Source: Osedax fenrisi
Lineage: Eukaryota; Annelida; Polychaeta; Sabellida; Siboglinidae
DNA: 64,000 nt
Assembly: GCA_964019155.1 (NCBI GenBank)
Contig: OZ025243.1
Location: forward strand, 2,896,961 to 2,960,960
Direction of reading: 5' to 3'
The notes under the pieces were generated by a model, which saw only the letters and a list, made by a program, of their open reading frames with translations, searched no databases and was not told where the DNA came from. The translations under genes and the position numbers were made by a program. This document shows, piece after piece, positions 49,196-62,649 of the stretch. How positions within the stretch are numbered: position 1 is the first letter of the stretch; each line of letters opens with the position of its first letter.

Positions 49196-50520
49196 ATATC
49201 AAAAGTTATTGAACGTGTTGTGTGTAAATAAACTCATTAACTATCTAATCACCAATGCCATTATTGATCTTTACCAGAGTGATTATTTATCTCATAGTAG
49301 TAACCGACCTAAATCGGGTATTAGGTAAACCTAAATGATTGCAATAAATATTATATATTATTCAGTATTGCAATCTATTCTTTTTGATTTACCAAGTACA
49401 TTTGATATACTTAATCATGATACACGATTACATGAGATCGGTATACATGGCTAAGTTCATGCATGGTTCGTGACCTTTATAACAAATCTAGAATGTTATA
49501 TAAAGATTAATAAATCAACATATAATTATTACTCACAGAAACATGATGTCCCTCAAGGCAATGTACTTAGTCCCATACTTTTCCTTATATAAATTGTTCC
49601 GTTAACATCGTTTTTTTTCTCCAAATATCAATCGATTCATTATAATCTCTATTCTGGTGACCTTCAAATATACCTATCCTTACATATTATATATATTCTG
49701 ATGTGCTTCAAATGTATCTATCCTTCAATATATTTCTCTCTCCCTTATGCTATACTACTTACCCAAAATAAATATATGTATGATATACTTACATGGTTCT
49801 CTATAGAGATCATATAGAGTTAATATTCAAATAGCTATCGCTGGATCTTTAAAAATATATCCTATATCCTTATCAGATCTATGCCTACTACACATCCATC
49901 ACCAATCATTACTAACCTCTAACCCCTATAACACTTTATTTATCTATCACCACTCTTGATATTCTGTTTACTTCTAACATGTCTCTATACAGCCTTACAT
50001 CTAATATACCTATAGGTATTGGTAGCAATAGTATACTATTGTTACCACTTTAATATCTCAACATATCGCAATAACTTTTTGTCCATCTTGCATTAATACA
50101 TTCGCTCATTACTTAAGATTTAACTATTATATATCTATTGTTCATATAATACAAAATGTAATACGCATATTATTCAACCTCAATAGAAGTTGCGATGTAT
50201 CAATACCAGCCATTATACTATCACTCCTATGGCTGAAATTCACATCATTATGTAAATAGAGATTATTGTGCTTTTCTCACAAATATATTTAGATAAATTT
50301 GGCGTCATATCTAGACGACACTCTTAATATAATACCTAATAACCGACCCAGACGTGGGTAATATACAATGTTATTGAGCTGTCAATCTATTTGAATGGTG
50401 ATACTTCTCTTGCTATTGCGGTATCTATATTAAGGAATGCTTCACCAGTTACTATTAGATGTTTTAAAAACTGTATTGCTTTAAACGCCGACTTTTCAAC
50501 TATTTTCTTGAGCCAATATA
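49196..50520 (+). mobile_element. CR1/L2-like LINE reverse-transcriptase remnant
   Basis: Recognisable islands on the plus strand: IERVVC near 49,208, FDLPSTFDILNHDTRL at about 49,384-49,431, VPQGNVLSPILFLI at 49,548 onward, GDLQIYLS near 49,660 (a decayed YADDLQIYLS box), and late thumb/C-terminal traces (RILFNLNRSCDVS near 50,165; LRNASPVTIRCFKN near 50,433). Many stops and frameshifts. Sits inside the proposed intron 48543-53708. Confidence 0.75.
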
Positions 50521-50647
50521 GATATTAATAATAATAATACTAATAATAATAAACACTACATTTATTAATGATACATGCATTGCTCTTCGTGTAAAGATGT
50601 AAACATGTCACCTCTTAATGCTTATACATAAGTTAATGCGTATATAC

Positions 50648-51924
50648 TAGGGATGTAAATGATGCTCAAATCTAAAGCATGATGCAGTCTCAGTCTCGGC
50701 TACCCAAAGCATCGATGCAGTCTCAGTATCGGTTACCCAAAGTATCGATGCAGTCTCAGTCTCAATACTTAAAGCATCGATTAAGTCTCAGTGTAAATAA
50801 CAATAGCATCGTTTATTTCTCAGAATGGGTTACCTAAAGTATCGATGTAGTCTCAGTCTCTATAAAATGGATTGCTATTAACTCGTGCTTATTAAAGGCA
50901 TCATTTAAGTGTTAGTCTCAGTTTTCATAAGCTCAATATAGTTTCAGTGTCAGTTATCATCTGCAGAATCATTGTTTTGTATATCAAACGAAAATAATGT
51001 CATTACAATACAAACTATCAGATAAGTATCATAAATAATTACCAGGAGTGTTAATTGATAAGAATCTTAATATGTTCATAAACACAAAAAGTCAAATCAG
51101 CTAACTATCAATTGCATAATATTAGAATTACAAGAAGAAATATAAATTGTAATACATGTTAATTGTTAAATCAAATCTATATTGTTACATAGTTACATAG
51201 TTACAATTTGTAACATACTTTTAATTAATTTACCTCCTTATCAGTTAATGACATTAAATAAAATAATTCGATCGTCATTCGATTATTATATAAATTAACA
51301 CCGAGATCAATAGACGATCAGAATAACTGATCTGATGCGACAACAACTCCTAGGTTAAACTACTACTATCTAACACATACTATCAATTAATTTCCACATT
51401 ATTTATAAATTACTGGTAACTACACATTTTGCATATCATCACAAGACACCAACATACCTCGCGAAATTAATAAAGCCAAATTCAAGTCTGAGAGTACATA
51501 GAACAAATAATCTACATCAAATTAAAAATATATTAATATCATATACAAAATAGCCACCTATCGATACATATAATTAATATTATGTCACATGAAATAGGAA
51601 ACATTAATACAAATATGGATAAATATATAAAAATTATGTTTAAAATGTAACATCAAAAAGCATCATTTCGGCTCGTTTATGTTTTGTAAGAGTCTCATCT
51701 CGGCTTGGGATCATTTGACTAGAGTCTCGGCTCGTTTGACTAAAATCTCGGCTCGGCTTGGGCTCGTTTAGCTAAAGTCTCGGTTCGGCTCGGGCTCGTT
51801 TGGCCTGAGTCTCGGCTCGGCATGGGCTCGTTTTTTTTCTTTCCGAAAATGAAAGTCTCGGCTCGGCATCAAAAACCAATAGTCTCGGCTCGGCATCAAA
51901 AACTCGGCATCATTTACATCCCTA
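50648..51924. mobile_element. Non-autonomous hAT element, 1,277 bp, perfect TIR and TSD
   Basis: Perfect 18-bp inverted ends TAGGGATGTAAATGATGC, flanked by the 8-bp duplication GTATATAC at 50640-50647 and 51925-51932. The duplication is itself palindromic, which makes the inverted repeat look 26 bp long. The left subterminal region (50,680-50,865) has about six ~32-bp repeats around AGTCTCAGTCTCGG. The right one (51,680-51,905) has about six ~31-bp repeats around AGTCTCGGCTCGG. No transposase coding sequence inside; it must rely on an enzyme in trans. Confidence 0.93.
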
Positions 51925-52492
51925 GTATATACATGTAAAGTATAATCTCTTAAACACGCCCACTAAAGTATCCATACAAGTTACCACTAGGGGGTAGTAG
52001 TAGTAGTGAACGATTCCCTCGCAGCAGTTACCATGACAACCTACATTAACTACGGGTACCTATCACACATCACCTGGTTAGTTAAATGTACTGGATCCAC
52101 TACATATTTGAATACGTATTAACACGGCAGGTGATACACTCACGTCAACGACACCGGTATCAACTACTGCTTAACTCGCTTATCTGTGTGTGTCATTACG
52201 ACAGATCTGTTACTTAACATGTACACTGTAGGCATACACATAAAGGTGTATCCCTATAGTGTGTAGAGGTGTAGGTGCAATACACGTTTGTACACTAATA
52301 TACTAGTGAAATGTCACGTGGTAACTATTCATAACTTATACCCGGATGTCTATATATATGGTATTAGATACAAACGTATTTTACTCTATGTGTATGTGTT
52401 TGTATAGTATGCGTGTATGTTTATGTGTGCGTGTGTACTTTATAAAAATACAACTATAGTATACTATAGTATAATATAGTATACACTATAAT

Positions 52493-53613
52493 CAGTGTTG
52501 GGCAAAGTTCCTTTTTTAGCGCTATCCGTTCGCGTTCGCGTTCCCGTTCCCGTTCCTGTTTCTTTGATATATAACGTTCCAGTTTCAGTTTTTTATTATT
52601 CATAAAATATAGTATACAATTTATACTTCACAATGTACAATATACAGTATACATTATACAGTACCTACTAAACAGTGTATATTGAATATTGTACGGAATA
52701 AGTCCAACTGTAAGTACACAATATTACCGTATTATACGGTAAATTGGTGTAAAATATACATAATCTATATAGTATAATCTAAAATTATTAAATTATTAAA
52801 AGTTTATAGTTCAAACAAATGGACTTAATTAATAATACACTAATCAGTATGATTTGAATCTTTCAAACCTAATTGGTAAATTACCAATTAATTTATTACC
52901 AATGATAATAAACTCAATTAGTTTGATTATCCTTTTATTATCAGTTGATTATATTATCAATTGATAATTTTCAATGGACACGCAATCACTTAAAAGAATA
53001 TATACCGAAACGTTATTATTGGATATTAATATCACGTGTAATTATTTACATTGTAATTATAATCTTGAAATATATTACACATATTTCAATATACAAATAT
53101 TTATCAAATATAATGGTATATTGCCATCTTCAGCACCTGTCGAACGAATGTTTTCGCTAGCAACACATGTTAACAGTGCAAAAAGAAATAGAATTGGCGA
53201 TAACACATTCGAGTATATATAGTATATGATAGGTGGTTAGGTGGTAATATTTATATATATGTGTATTTATTATTATTATTGTATATTTGTTTATTATATT
53301 AAATTTTGTATTATAATTGTAATGCTAATCGTTGTACTTCTTTATTTATATTGTAATAGATTATAAAATAAATATAACAAATATCTTGAATTAATACTAT
53401 ATAAATCTCCGTACTTGTAAAGGAACGCGTTCCACTGGAACTAGTTCCCATATTTCTGTCTAAGCGTTCCCGTTCCTCGTTCCTGTTTATTATTCTGTAT
53501 CCGATCCTTTCTGCGTTCCCGTTCCCGTTCCTATTTTTATATCCGTTCCCGTTCCCGTTTTAAAAGGCGTTCCTGGAATGCCGTTCCAGGAACGGGAACG
53601 ACGCCCAACACTG
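52493..53613 (+). mobile_element. hAT element, 1,121 bp, internally deleted
   Basis: The ends CAGTGTTGGGC and GCCCAACACTG form an 11-bp perfect inverted repeat that continues imperfectly into GTTCC. The flanking 8 bp ACTATAAT (52485-52492) and ACTAGAGT (53614-53621) match at 6 of 8, consistent with an aged hAT duplication. Subterminal CGTTCC/CCCGTT repeats occur at both ends in the same orientation. Only the C-terminal end of a transposase remains inside. Confidence 0.85.
52974..53222 (+). pseudogene. hAT transposase C-terminal dimerisation domain remnant
   Basis: An 82-codon open frame whose last ~40 residues carry the hATC hallmark: FIKYNGILPSSAPVERMFSL, then KRNRIGDNTFEYI. In intact family members this segment mediates dimerisation. 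The N-terminal zinc finger and catalytic core are absent from the element, so this is a deletion derivative, although the short frame itself is open. Confidence 0.85.
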
Positions 53614-53708
53614 ACTAGAGTACATTATTGTATACGTAATAATTATAGTTTAATTATTAATATTAACTTTATTTTCATTACAATAAAATTACTCCTTCGC
53701 TCCTACAG

Positions 53709-53945
53709 GAACAAGTTATAAATATGATCATAAGATGGAAAGAGGTGTTCTCCATGGTGATAACCTTAATTTTGTTCAAGCTATCAATAAAACTTGCAAG
53801 GAAGCTGCAGGCTAGGTACGTACAGAGAATTGATTTAGAGAATGGAATGTTCTACAAAGATTGTGAAGGAAATAGTTATGAATGCATCACTCAATATGAT
53901 GCTACGTACGATGATAACGAACTACTTGAAATCAAAGTAGAATAG
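53709..53945 (+). CDS. Putative second exon of the small secreted protein, probably with a frame problem
   Basis: It follows a strong acceptor (CTCCTTCGCTCCTACAG|GAAC). Read in phase 1 from the signal-peptide exon it gives TSYKYDHKMERGVLHGDNL then NFVQAINKTCKEAAG and stops at TAG 53813-53815, next to GGTACGT, a possible donor. The frame open from 53709 to 53945 gives a hydrophobic first half and a second half containing RIDLENGMFYKDCEGNSY, ending ELLEIKVE. The convincing halves lie in different frames, one base apart, so this may be a frameshifted gene, a sequencing error or alternative splicing. A weak likeness to a thyroglobulin type-1 repeat (Cys-x-Glu-Ala ... Gly-x-Phe-x-x-x-Cys) is noted and not relied on. 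Confidence 0.4.
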   Translation, partial: EQVINMIIRWKEVFSMVITLILFKLSIKLARKLQARYVQRIDLENGMFYKDCEGNSYECITQYDATYDDNELLEIKVE

Positions 53946-54261
53946 TAAATAGGTATAGAGTATAATATAAGGATGAAAGATGAATACATGATTTCAATAA
54001 TAGAATTAATATAACTAGAATAAATTTAAGAATAACAAAGGAATTGATATAGAGGATATAAATACACTGATACAATTGATATACATACATTAAATGAGGA
54101 TATTCTACCTATTATATATGATGTGTACTTGTATGTAGATGTATGGGTAGTTGTATGTGTGTGGATAGCAAATGTGAGTTAAAAAGAGCTATGTTGAATG
54201 TGAACTTGAACTGAATGTGAGCTATGTTATACTATATAAATATTACTATATATATACATCT

Positions 54262-54625
54262 CTTATTTGTATATATTTTTATTTTTGATACTATTTATAT
54301 ATTATATATTTTTACTTTTGATACTTTTATATTTTTACTTTTGATACTTTTACTATATTATATTTTTACTTTTGATACTTTTATATATTTTTACTTTTTA
54401 TACTATTTATATATTTTTACTTTTGATACTTTTGCTATATTATATTTTTACTTTTGATACTTTTATATATTATATATTTTATTTTTGATACTATTTATAT
54501 ATTTAATACTATATTTTTTACTTTTTATACTATCTATATAATATATATTATATATTTTTACTTTTTATACTTATATATTGTGTTTTATTGTTTTTTACTT
54601 TTTATACTATTTATATATTATATTT
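54262..54625. repeat. T-rich minisatellite, ~14 irregular copies
   Basis: Irregular tandem copies built from TATATTTTTACTTTTGATAC with variable TA spacers. Small Phe/Tyr/Ile-rich frames across it are repeat-derived. Confidence 0.85.
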
Positions 54626-55524
54626 CATGCATTTTATTTTATTCTATACTATTTTATACTAATTATATATAATATATTATTTCATATTTTATTATTTTCT
54701 ATTATTTATGTACACATGTATTTCTACAATAATACTTATATATATTATGATTTTATTACCCTATATATTCTGGTAGAGTGAGTTTAGTAACAGTATTATA
54801 TATTATGTTTTGTTAATAATTATCGGTAAATATGAATAACGTAAACAGTAGAATATCCTTGTTTAGTGGTGTGTATTAATTTACTTTAGTGTCTTTACAA
54901 ATCTATATCAATTCCTTTGTTATTCAATCCGGTATGCATGTGTTGATTTATGAAGATGTGAAGAAAGGGAGGACGTAATTATTAAATTAATTCTCATTAA
55001 TAAATATTTAATTAGTGTGATTTATTATATGTTTTATTTCATTCATTATTATAATATATTATATATATTTTTTATGTTTTATATAATGCATATATGTATA
55101 TTAATGCGTATATTTTTTTAAATTAACGAACCCATATATGTATTCTAAATATTTAATATATTTAGGATATTATTTAGAATTAATGTTCCGTATATGGACG
55201 CACTTGATGAATTGATCAAACTCCTTCTTTACCAATAGTCACTCTGATTTCCTCGTGTATTGGAAGGATATCCTATCACTATATATAGTATCTTATAAGA
55301 TGTATTTTCTGATTTCTTAGTGTACCTTCCTCTTCAACCAACCATATTTACTGTAACAGTTCCTTGAAGATTGGTATTCAAACATTGTATTCTAGTCATA
55401 TCATATCACACGATATCGTTTCCCTTCAGTTTTGATACTCACTGCCAGTAGGTATACAGATATACACACACATACACACTAACGCACACAGACACATACA
55501 TACATGCTATTCACCACACGACCC
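54626..55524. other. AT-rich, no gene recognised
   Basis: Nothing coding supported on either strand. A short CA-rich run lies near 55,460-55,505 immediately before the LINE at 55,525. Confidence 0.65.
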
Positions 55525-57213
55525 AATTCCTCTATACTTAATAAAAAAACTAGCATAATCTCTGACTCTGACTTACAAAAATATAATTTATGACTCAATT
55601 ATAACAGTAACTATTCCAAATTTACTGAAAAACGCAATAATTACGACAATAATAAAAAAACCTAATCTTAACTCATCTGAATTTTCAAATTACGGACCAT
55701 TATCTCAACTAACTCTACTAACTACAATTCTTGAAAAAAACGGTTTATACTCTTATATTTTTATAACTATTACACTACTTAACTGAAAATATGTTGCTGG
55801 ACATCAGACAAAACGTATTCCGTAAACTCCATAGTACTGAAACCACCGTACTCTCCCTATTTGACGAATTATATAATTCACTAGATACTGGATAACCCAT
55901 ACAGCTAATACTACTTGACTTATCCTCTGCATTCGACACCATTAGACATGAAATACTGTTAGAAAGACTTAGAAACATTGGAATACAAGATAAAACAATG
56001 GTTTTCTAATTTTATTAAAGATAGAAATTATTCCATAAAAATAAGAAATAACTACTCTACCTCATATATTATCGACTACGGTTTCCCTCAAGGTTCAATA
56101 CTTTCTTCCATTCTCTTCTCTATATATATTATTTCATTACAAACAATTATAACTTTATCTATCTATTACTTACTACTTATACGCAGACGACATAGAACTA
56201 CACGCAACGATAACAAACTCTACCCAACTACAAGACTGTTTAAATGAACTACAAAAATGGCTAACAAATAATAACTTACTACTAAACCACAATAAAACTG
56301 AACTATTAAATATCACTAATGAGTCATTAGTAATGACCCAAATACTTACTTCCCTAACATTATTATTTATAAACACAAAATCATTCCCACCAATTCTGTT
56401 AAATACCTAGGCGTCAATTTTGTGCAAAACTTAATCTAGATAAACAATTCAGCTTATAAGCAAGTAACTATAGTTACTCAATCTATGAATGTATAGCTAT
56501 TTAATCTTAAAAAAATAAGACCATATTTATATAAAAAATACTACAAAACTACTGACTCAGACTCTCATACTATCCAGACTACAATACTCTAATTCACTAT
56601 TATCAGGATCTGGAAAACTGAAAATAGATAAATTAGACAATATAATTAACCGCTCAATTAGAAATATATTCCGACTACAGAAGACTGACTATATAACTAT
56701 AGTTACTATACTAATACTATAGTATTACTAACTTACGTAACAAACTTAACTGGCTAAACACTGAAGACTCTATCAACTGCAAAATACTTACAATACTTAA
56801 AAAGACTATTACTTATAACTTACCCTATAATTTACAAAGAAAAATAAAACGTAAACCAAACACTAGACTTTTACGTAATAACAATTCCATTAAACTACAC
56901 CAACCGATTACATATTGCATAAAATACGAAAGGAAAAAAATGCAACTCCGCATCAACAATTAGATGGAACAAACTACCCCCACAACTTAGAAATGAAAAT
57001 CTAACGATTAATAACCTTAAAAAGAAATTAAAAAACTTTCTCATCGCCCAACATTTAAATTATATACGAACATAATAATGTTCGTTTCGCATTATACTAG
57101 TATCGTGCGAATTATATACATTCGCTATTTGTATCTATATGTGATATATAATGTTCGATACACATTATAGAATTATTATTATTAATTATGTGTTTAAATA
57201 AATACATTCAACA
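55525..57213 (+). mobile_element. CR1/L2-like LINE remnant with RT and 3' end
   Basis: Ordered RT islands: IPNLLKNAIITTIIKKPNL near 55,610; FRKLHSTETTVLSLFDELYN near 55,817; LILLDLSSAFDTIRHEILL near 55,907; GFPQGSILSSILFSIYI near 56,083; YADDIELHA at 56,180 onward; LQKWLTNNNLLLNHNKTELL near 56,250; and a C-terminal RWNKLPPQLRNEN near 56,960 ending about 57,076. The 3' untranslated end (57,101-57,213) matches the fragment at 9468-9640. The frame is broken by several indels and stops. A small minus-strand frame at 55,775-55,978 is a shadow. Confidence 0.87.
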
Positions 57214-57442
57214 ACAGCAACACGCACATACACACATACATACACACTCACATACATGCATACCTACACATATACACACACATACATATATTATCACGTG
57301 CCTTTTTATCGTGTATTAGATATTCGCGATCTCTGTAATTTACATTTAATAATATTCGAAGACAATGTAAATCATTAGATATCGATGTTAAATAGTGTTG
57401 TTAACAAGTGTACATATAATATAATATAGCAAATATGTATAC

Positions 57443-57488
<46 letters not shown>
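57214..57488. repeat. CA-rich tract and (TA)n microsatellite
   Basis: CACATA/CACACA-rich run at about 57,220-57,290 directly following the LINE 3' end, and (TA)n at about 57,444-57,488. Confidence 0.85.
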
Positions 57489-57490
<2 letters not shown>

Positions 57491-59009
57491 GTATACTTTA
57501 TATATATATATATATACAATGTATGTCATATATATAATATAAAAAATTTTATGTATATAGAAAATTCCAATTTACAAATTATGGCATGTTTGATTCAGCA
57601 ATTATCTATTTCCAATCATGTTATAAGTCATTACATATCGGATTTGGTTTATGCAAATGTATAATTGTTCAGACTATAGTCACAACTATAGTTACAAATG
57701 TCTATAGTTTAGGATAAATGTCAACAATAATATAACTGAGATATGGGAATTAATTCAATTAAACAATTGAACAATTTCGACTGTATTTGTTAAACAATAT
57801 CGACTGCATTTTGATTTACTTTATAAGGTTCGGATATACCAATAATATTTAGGATTTGAATTTGAAAAATTTATTTGGCATGCAAATTATATTCTTTAAA
57901 GTTATCTCCTAATATATTATTTCTATTATATTGATGTTTGATCAATTTTCAATTAGATTTGATACTTAATTTGTATTACCTACCTTTTAAACTATTGATA
58001 TCATTAAAATTAAAGATACCTTCTGTTTTAATATAACCAAAGATTTTCCGAAAGAAAGCTATGTCACTTGTATCTTTTTACGTGAAATACATGTGTGTAG
58101 TATATATCCGGCCATATAGATGGCCCTACTTGTCGTGATTAAAGATATTTACCGGATATTTACCGGATTTTAATTTAATTTGTAAAATATTTGTATAATA
58201 TATATATATATTAGTATAATGAATATGAAATATTTATAAAATATTTACCTTCTCATTTGAGCATATGGATCCGTGTTAAATATTATTATTAATTAAATTT
58301 AAAATTAATATTTTCGAATTTTCAAATATTGCATGTTACAAAATATGTATAATTTTACATTGGAAATGGATCTAATGATTTATTATATTTATCGAATATG
58401 ATTATATATTTTAAGAAAAATGGTTCTAATTATAAAATAATGCTATATTCTTAAAAAAAACACTATAAATTAAATATGTATTGTATTCAAAAATGTACAT
58501 AACTATTCATTTATAATAGTCATATATTTTTAAAATTTACATATAAACAAAGATAAACTAAAAATAGGATTAAAATGCTAGTCTTTCTTTATAGGTGGAG
58601 CTAGTAACATTCATTTTAAAAATGTTCACTAATTCATCAGAGTGACATATCTTTTGCTTCGCAAAATCTTTGATATAACGTTATTACTTAATATTAATTA
58701 ATACGTGTATGTGCAAACATAGTATCGACAAGATTAAGTAGGAGTAAGCAACCTTATATTTTAACAGTTTTGTTTTGAATATAATATCCATAATATCCAT
58801 ACTACTATACTTACTACATTCTTATAGCCCCACTACTTTCTGTTTATATTTAAGTATATGTTGGCCAATGTTATCGAAATATGGTGATATGTCAAGTAAT
58901 ATACGTAGTCAAGTAAATCATCTTGTACGTATAATGAAGCTGTTTCTATATTTTTTATTTTTCTCTAGACACTGTGATATTGGTTTTAAATAATTAAATG
59001 TAATATATG

Positions 59010-59057
<48 letters not shown>

Positions 59058-60715
59058 TGTATACTGATTATAATCAGTAAAAAGCAACGATAACTATATT
59101 ATATTATTTTCATTATTTTAATCATCCCTCATATGATTATTAGAAATATAATTTGTAATATTAAATATTTCACATAATATATAATAATTTATGCCTGGAA
59201 TGTAAGTTATAATACTATTTTTGTAGTCGAATTTTTTATTAATTATTAAGGATTATTTATAAATGTGTTCATAATTTTATTATTTTATCTTGAAAATGTG
59301 TATTAAGTTTATTATAGTAACAACTAATTAGAATGATCTTTAACTTAATAAATGTTGTACTATTAATATTTGAGCGGGCTCAATACTAAATATGGTATGA
59401 TAGAATATTCGGAAAAGTTAAAATATCTATTAATAATCCGTAATAAAAATATGAATCTAGAAATAAAATATCTGATATCTGCATTTATCCATTACAATAT
59501 TAGAAAGAATAACTATAAGTTATTGTAATTGATAAAATATAAAACAATTCAAGTAAAATGTAATAATAAATGTAAAATTAATATAAATTAACTATAATAA
59601 TGTTACGAATTTCTATACAACAATGTAATATTAGTTCTAGTTCTATATAGTTAGCATTATGTGATAAAGAAACATGTAATTATAGTATACTCATTATGTA
59701 TATATATATATATAAAATGAGGTTTCATCCATTTATTGATGCTCATAATTACTTATAGTGATCACTTGTTCGATGTGTTGGCTAATATTATTATAAAAAA
59801 ATGTTTAAATATCTTTAAAAAATATAATTGTTATATAATATATTATGCATATGGCATTATTAAGGTCAAATACCTCGAAAGTCTTCTGACTATTTTATTT
59901 GTCCATGTATTGTTATTCTTTTATAGTGATTACAATAATAAAATGTATCTTATCTTATCTTATCTAATATATATATATAATTCTTCTATGAATAAACTCA
60001 AGATATAAATATAATAACTAGTCAGTTGTGCAGATATATACTGTATATAATGGATACCATAAATTGTAGAGATTGGGTTAACCCAATAACCCTTAAAATA
60101 TAATTATATTTTAAGAGTACATGATAATTTATAAATGACATATATATTTCATAAGTTTTATAAAAAAAACTAGGTCTATCAGTTGACCTAATTTTTCTTT
60201 CTAAATTTAGAAAGAAAATAAATATATTTTTATTTAATCTTTATTCTGATAATATGAATTAATTCTGTAGTTTAATTAATTTTAGTTCAGTTATATATAT
60301 ATATATATATATTAAGAATACAATGATAGTTTATCTATTAACTATCGATAATTATTTAATGTTACCAATAATATAACTAGTAGGAACCAAGATTACCTAA
60401 CTTATTAATCGACAAATGTTCTACATTTATTTAATATTTGAATTATAAAATTGCGTTTAAAAAGTTCTCTTTATAACTCGGTATTATCCGATAATATTAT
60501 TACATATGCTGACATATAGTTCAGTTATAACTTCTTTAATGAAAAAAAATTCTATAGATTACAATTAAGATTTTTTAAATTAGACACTAATTATAATTAC
60601 AAACTTATATCGCATTACTTTTACGTAATAAGATAATTGAGAACATTATTAGTTGATACATTGTAGCCTAAATTACTCATCATCCACTAATTATTCTTAA
60701 TGACTAATTAAATGC
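57489..60715. other. AT-rich, no gene recognised
   Basis: Only short accidental frames. (TA)n at about 59,014-59,054. A plus-strand trace ending AATAAAATG then (TATCT)n at about 59,936-59,966 could be the 3' end of an unidentified retroelement, but no coding motif supports it. Confidence 0.6.
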
Positions 60716-61550
60716 ATATAGAACAGGTCATAATACTGAAACTACGCTACTTACTTGGTTAGCAGATGATATAATCAATTAGTACTTAATTATATACTTC
60801 TGAACGTCGTACAATTAATACTTATAGATCGTTCGTCGGCATTTTCTAGGTTATACTATAGTCTTCTGTATACAGTATTATAACTGATCGAATTAAATAT
60901 ATTTATTTACTGGTTCATCTTTAGACTGTATAATTTCTTATTTATCTAATAGAACATATTACATAAACATAAAGAATTATATTCACCTCTTGGAAATTTA
61001 CTCAATGGAGTAGCACAATTCACTATTCTAGATACCATGTTAGTCTATATATATAAAGGAGATTAATATATTATTCCCATTTCTTTAGTTTTCAAGCATT
61101 TCTCCAATATTCATATGCAGATGACATACAATTATACTGAAAAGTAAATAACAATATTAATACATTTAAATAGAGTTAAATGATTGTGTTGAACAAATTA
61201 GAATATGGCTCAATTTTAATATGGCTTTTTTCGTACACTCAAATTCGTCCAAGACTAAATATATTAATATCATTACAAAACAATTTATAATTTCCCTACT
61301 ATAATTTTTGAATACACTATTATAGAACCTAGTTATCATGTTAAATCACTTGGCATTGAATTATATTTGCAACTTTTGTTGTCACGTTTCATATCATCTA
61401 TTTATATATCTGTAAATTACAACATATTTAATAATCGTAAAATAAGGAAATATTTAACTGTATCATCAACAATTTATTTAGTATAATCACTAGTTTTTTC
61501 TGTAAATTACGTTATTATCCCTGTATTTACTGATAGCGTCATTCAGTTAT
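60716..61550 (+). mobile_element. Strongly decayed LINE reverse-transcriptase remnant
   Basis: Plus-strand islands: YRTGHNTETTLL near 60,722, SYLSNRTYYIN near 60,938, PLGNLLNGVAQ (decayed GVPQG) near 60,988, and the catalytic box YADDIQLY at 61,114 onward. Order and spacing fit a CR1/L2-like RT. Many stops and frameshifts. Confidence 0.7.
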
Positions 61551-61579
61551 AAAAATAATATATATTTTTATATATAACA

Positions 61580-61629
<50 letters not shown>

Positions 61630-62649
61630 GTGTATACATATTTATAATGAGAATAAATATGTACTTATATATAAATGTGTTTTTTATTGCTATATTATCA
61701 GTTATGCCATATTATATCCAACAATATATATGAAAATCATCATAAATTTACCATAAAAATAACTATTTACTTTGAACTCGATTTTCTCATAACTTTATTT
61801 TCTCATGCATACCAACTTTAAAAACCCTAAGGCTTTCCCCCCTTTATTGAATGATATCCAAATCTACACCATTAAAAGATATTTAATTTTATTTATATTA
61901 AACAGTGGTATATTTTTATTTTAGTTATAATGAAAATATATAATACAAATAGTTTAACATAAAAATTAAAGAATAATTAGGTTTATAAAACATAAAATAA
62001 GTTATAATTACTAATTGAAATAAAAAAAGTACCACTGTATTCATATAGAATAGAATAAACTCTATACAATAAAACAATTTAATGTATAACTATATTGTAT
62101 AAAAAGCCTTCGGGGTTTTAAAACATGTACCAATTCCCTATCTCCTACATGTTAAAATCTATGTATACATATATATACATACTATATATAGACCGGCGCT
62201 CGTCCTCTTAATATATATGTATTGATAGAATTACTCTATATTCAACAAATAATATGATAAAGTTAACCTCATGTTAAAATTTTCAATAATATCGATACGT
62301 CATATAAAAATAAAGTATTATATTTTTCATTATCAAATGAAAATCATTATCAAATGGTTAAAGTTATTTGCATAATATTTATTATTTTTCTAACAAAATT
62401 AGCTAACAAATTACGTTATCAATGGAATAATTATTTCAAAAGGAATCCGTATTGTGAATATTATACAATAATGTTTGAAATTCATTCGGTTTAAGTGTCC
62501 ATATGATATATCATAATATATTATAATTATATTATAATATATTAAATAACTTATAAGTACACCTAGAAAACCTAGAAATATGAACTGTCATTAACTTTTA
62601 AGATACACTTACGTAATTATTAATTAATATATGATTTATAATATTTTCT
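61551..62649. other. AT-rich, no gene recognised
   Basis: (TA)n at about 61,589-61,625; otherwise no coding or repeat structure that I can support. Confidence 0.65.

Noticed and set aside
54224..54672. Phe/Tyr/Ile-rich frames as membrane proteins
   Set aside because: Direct translation of the T-rich minisatellite.
56173..56376. Minus-strand 67-codon frame
   Set aside because: Shadow of the LINE reverse transcriptase on the plus strand, which carries the YADD box at the same place.
59736..60008. 90-codon plus-strand frame as a gene
   Set aside because: AT-rich composition, no domain, no splice context; at best the tail of an unidentified retroelement.
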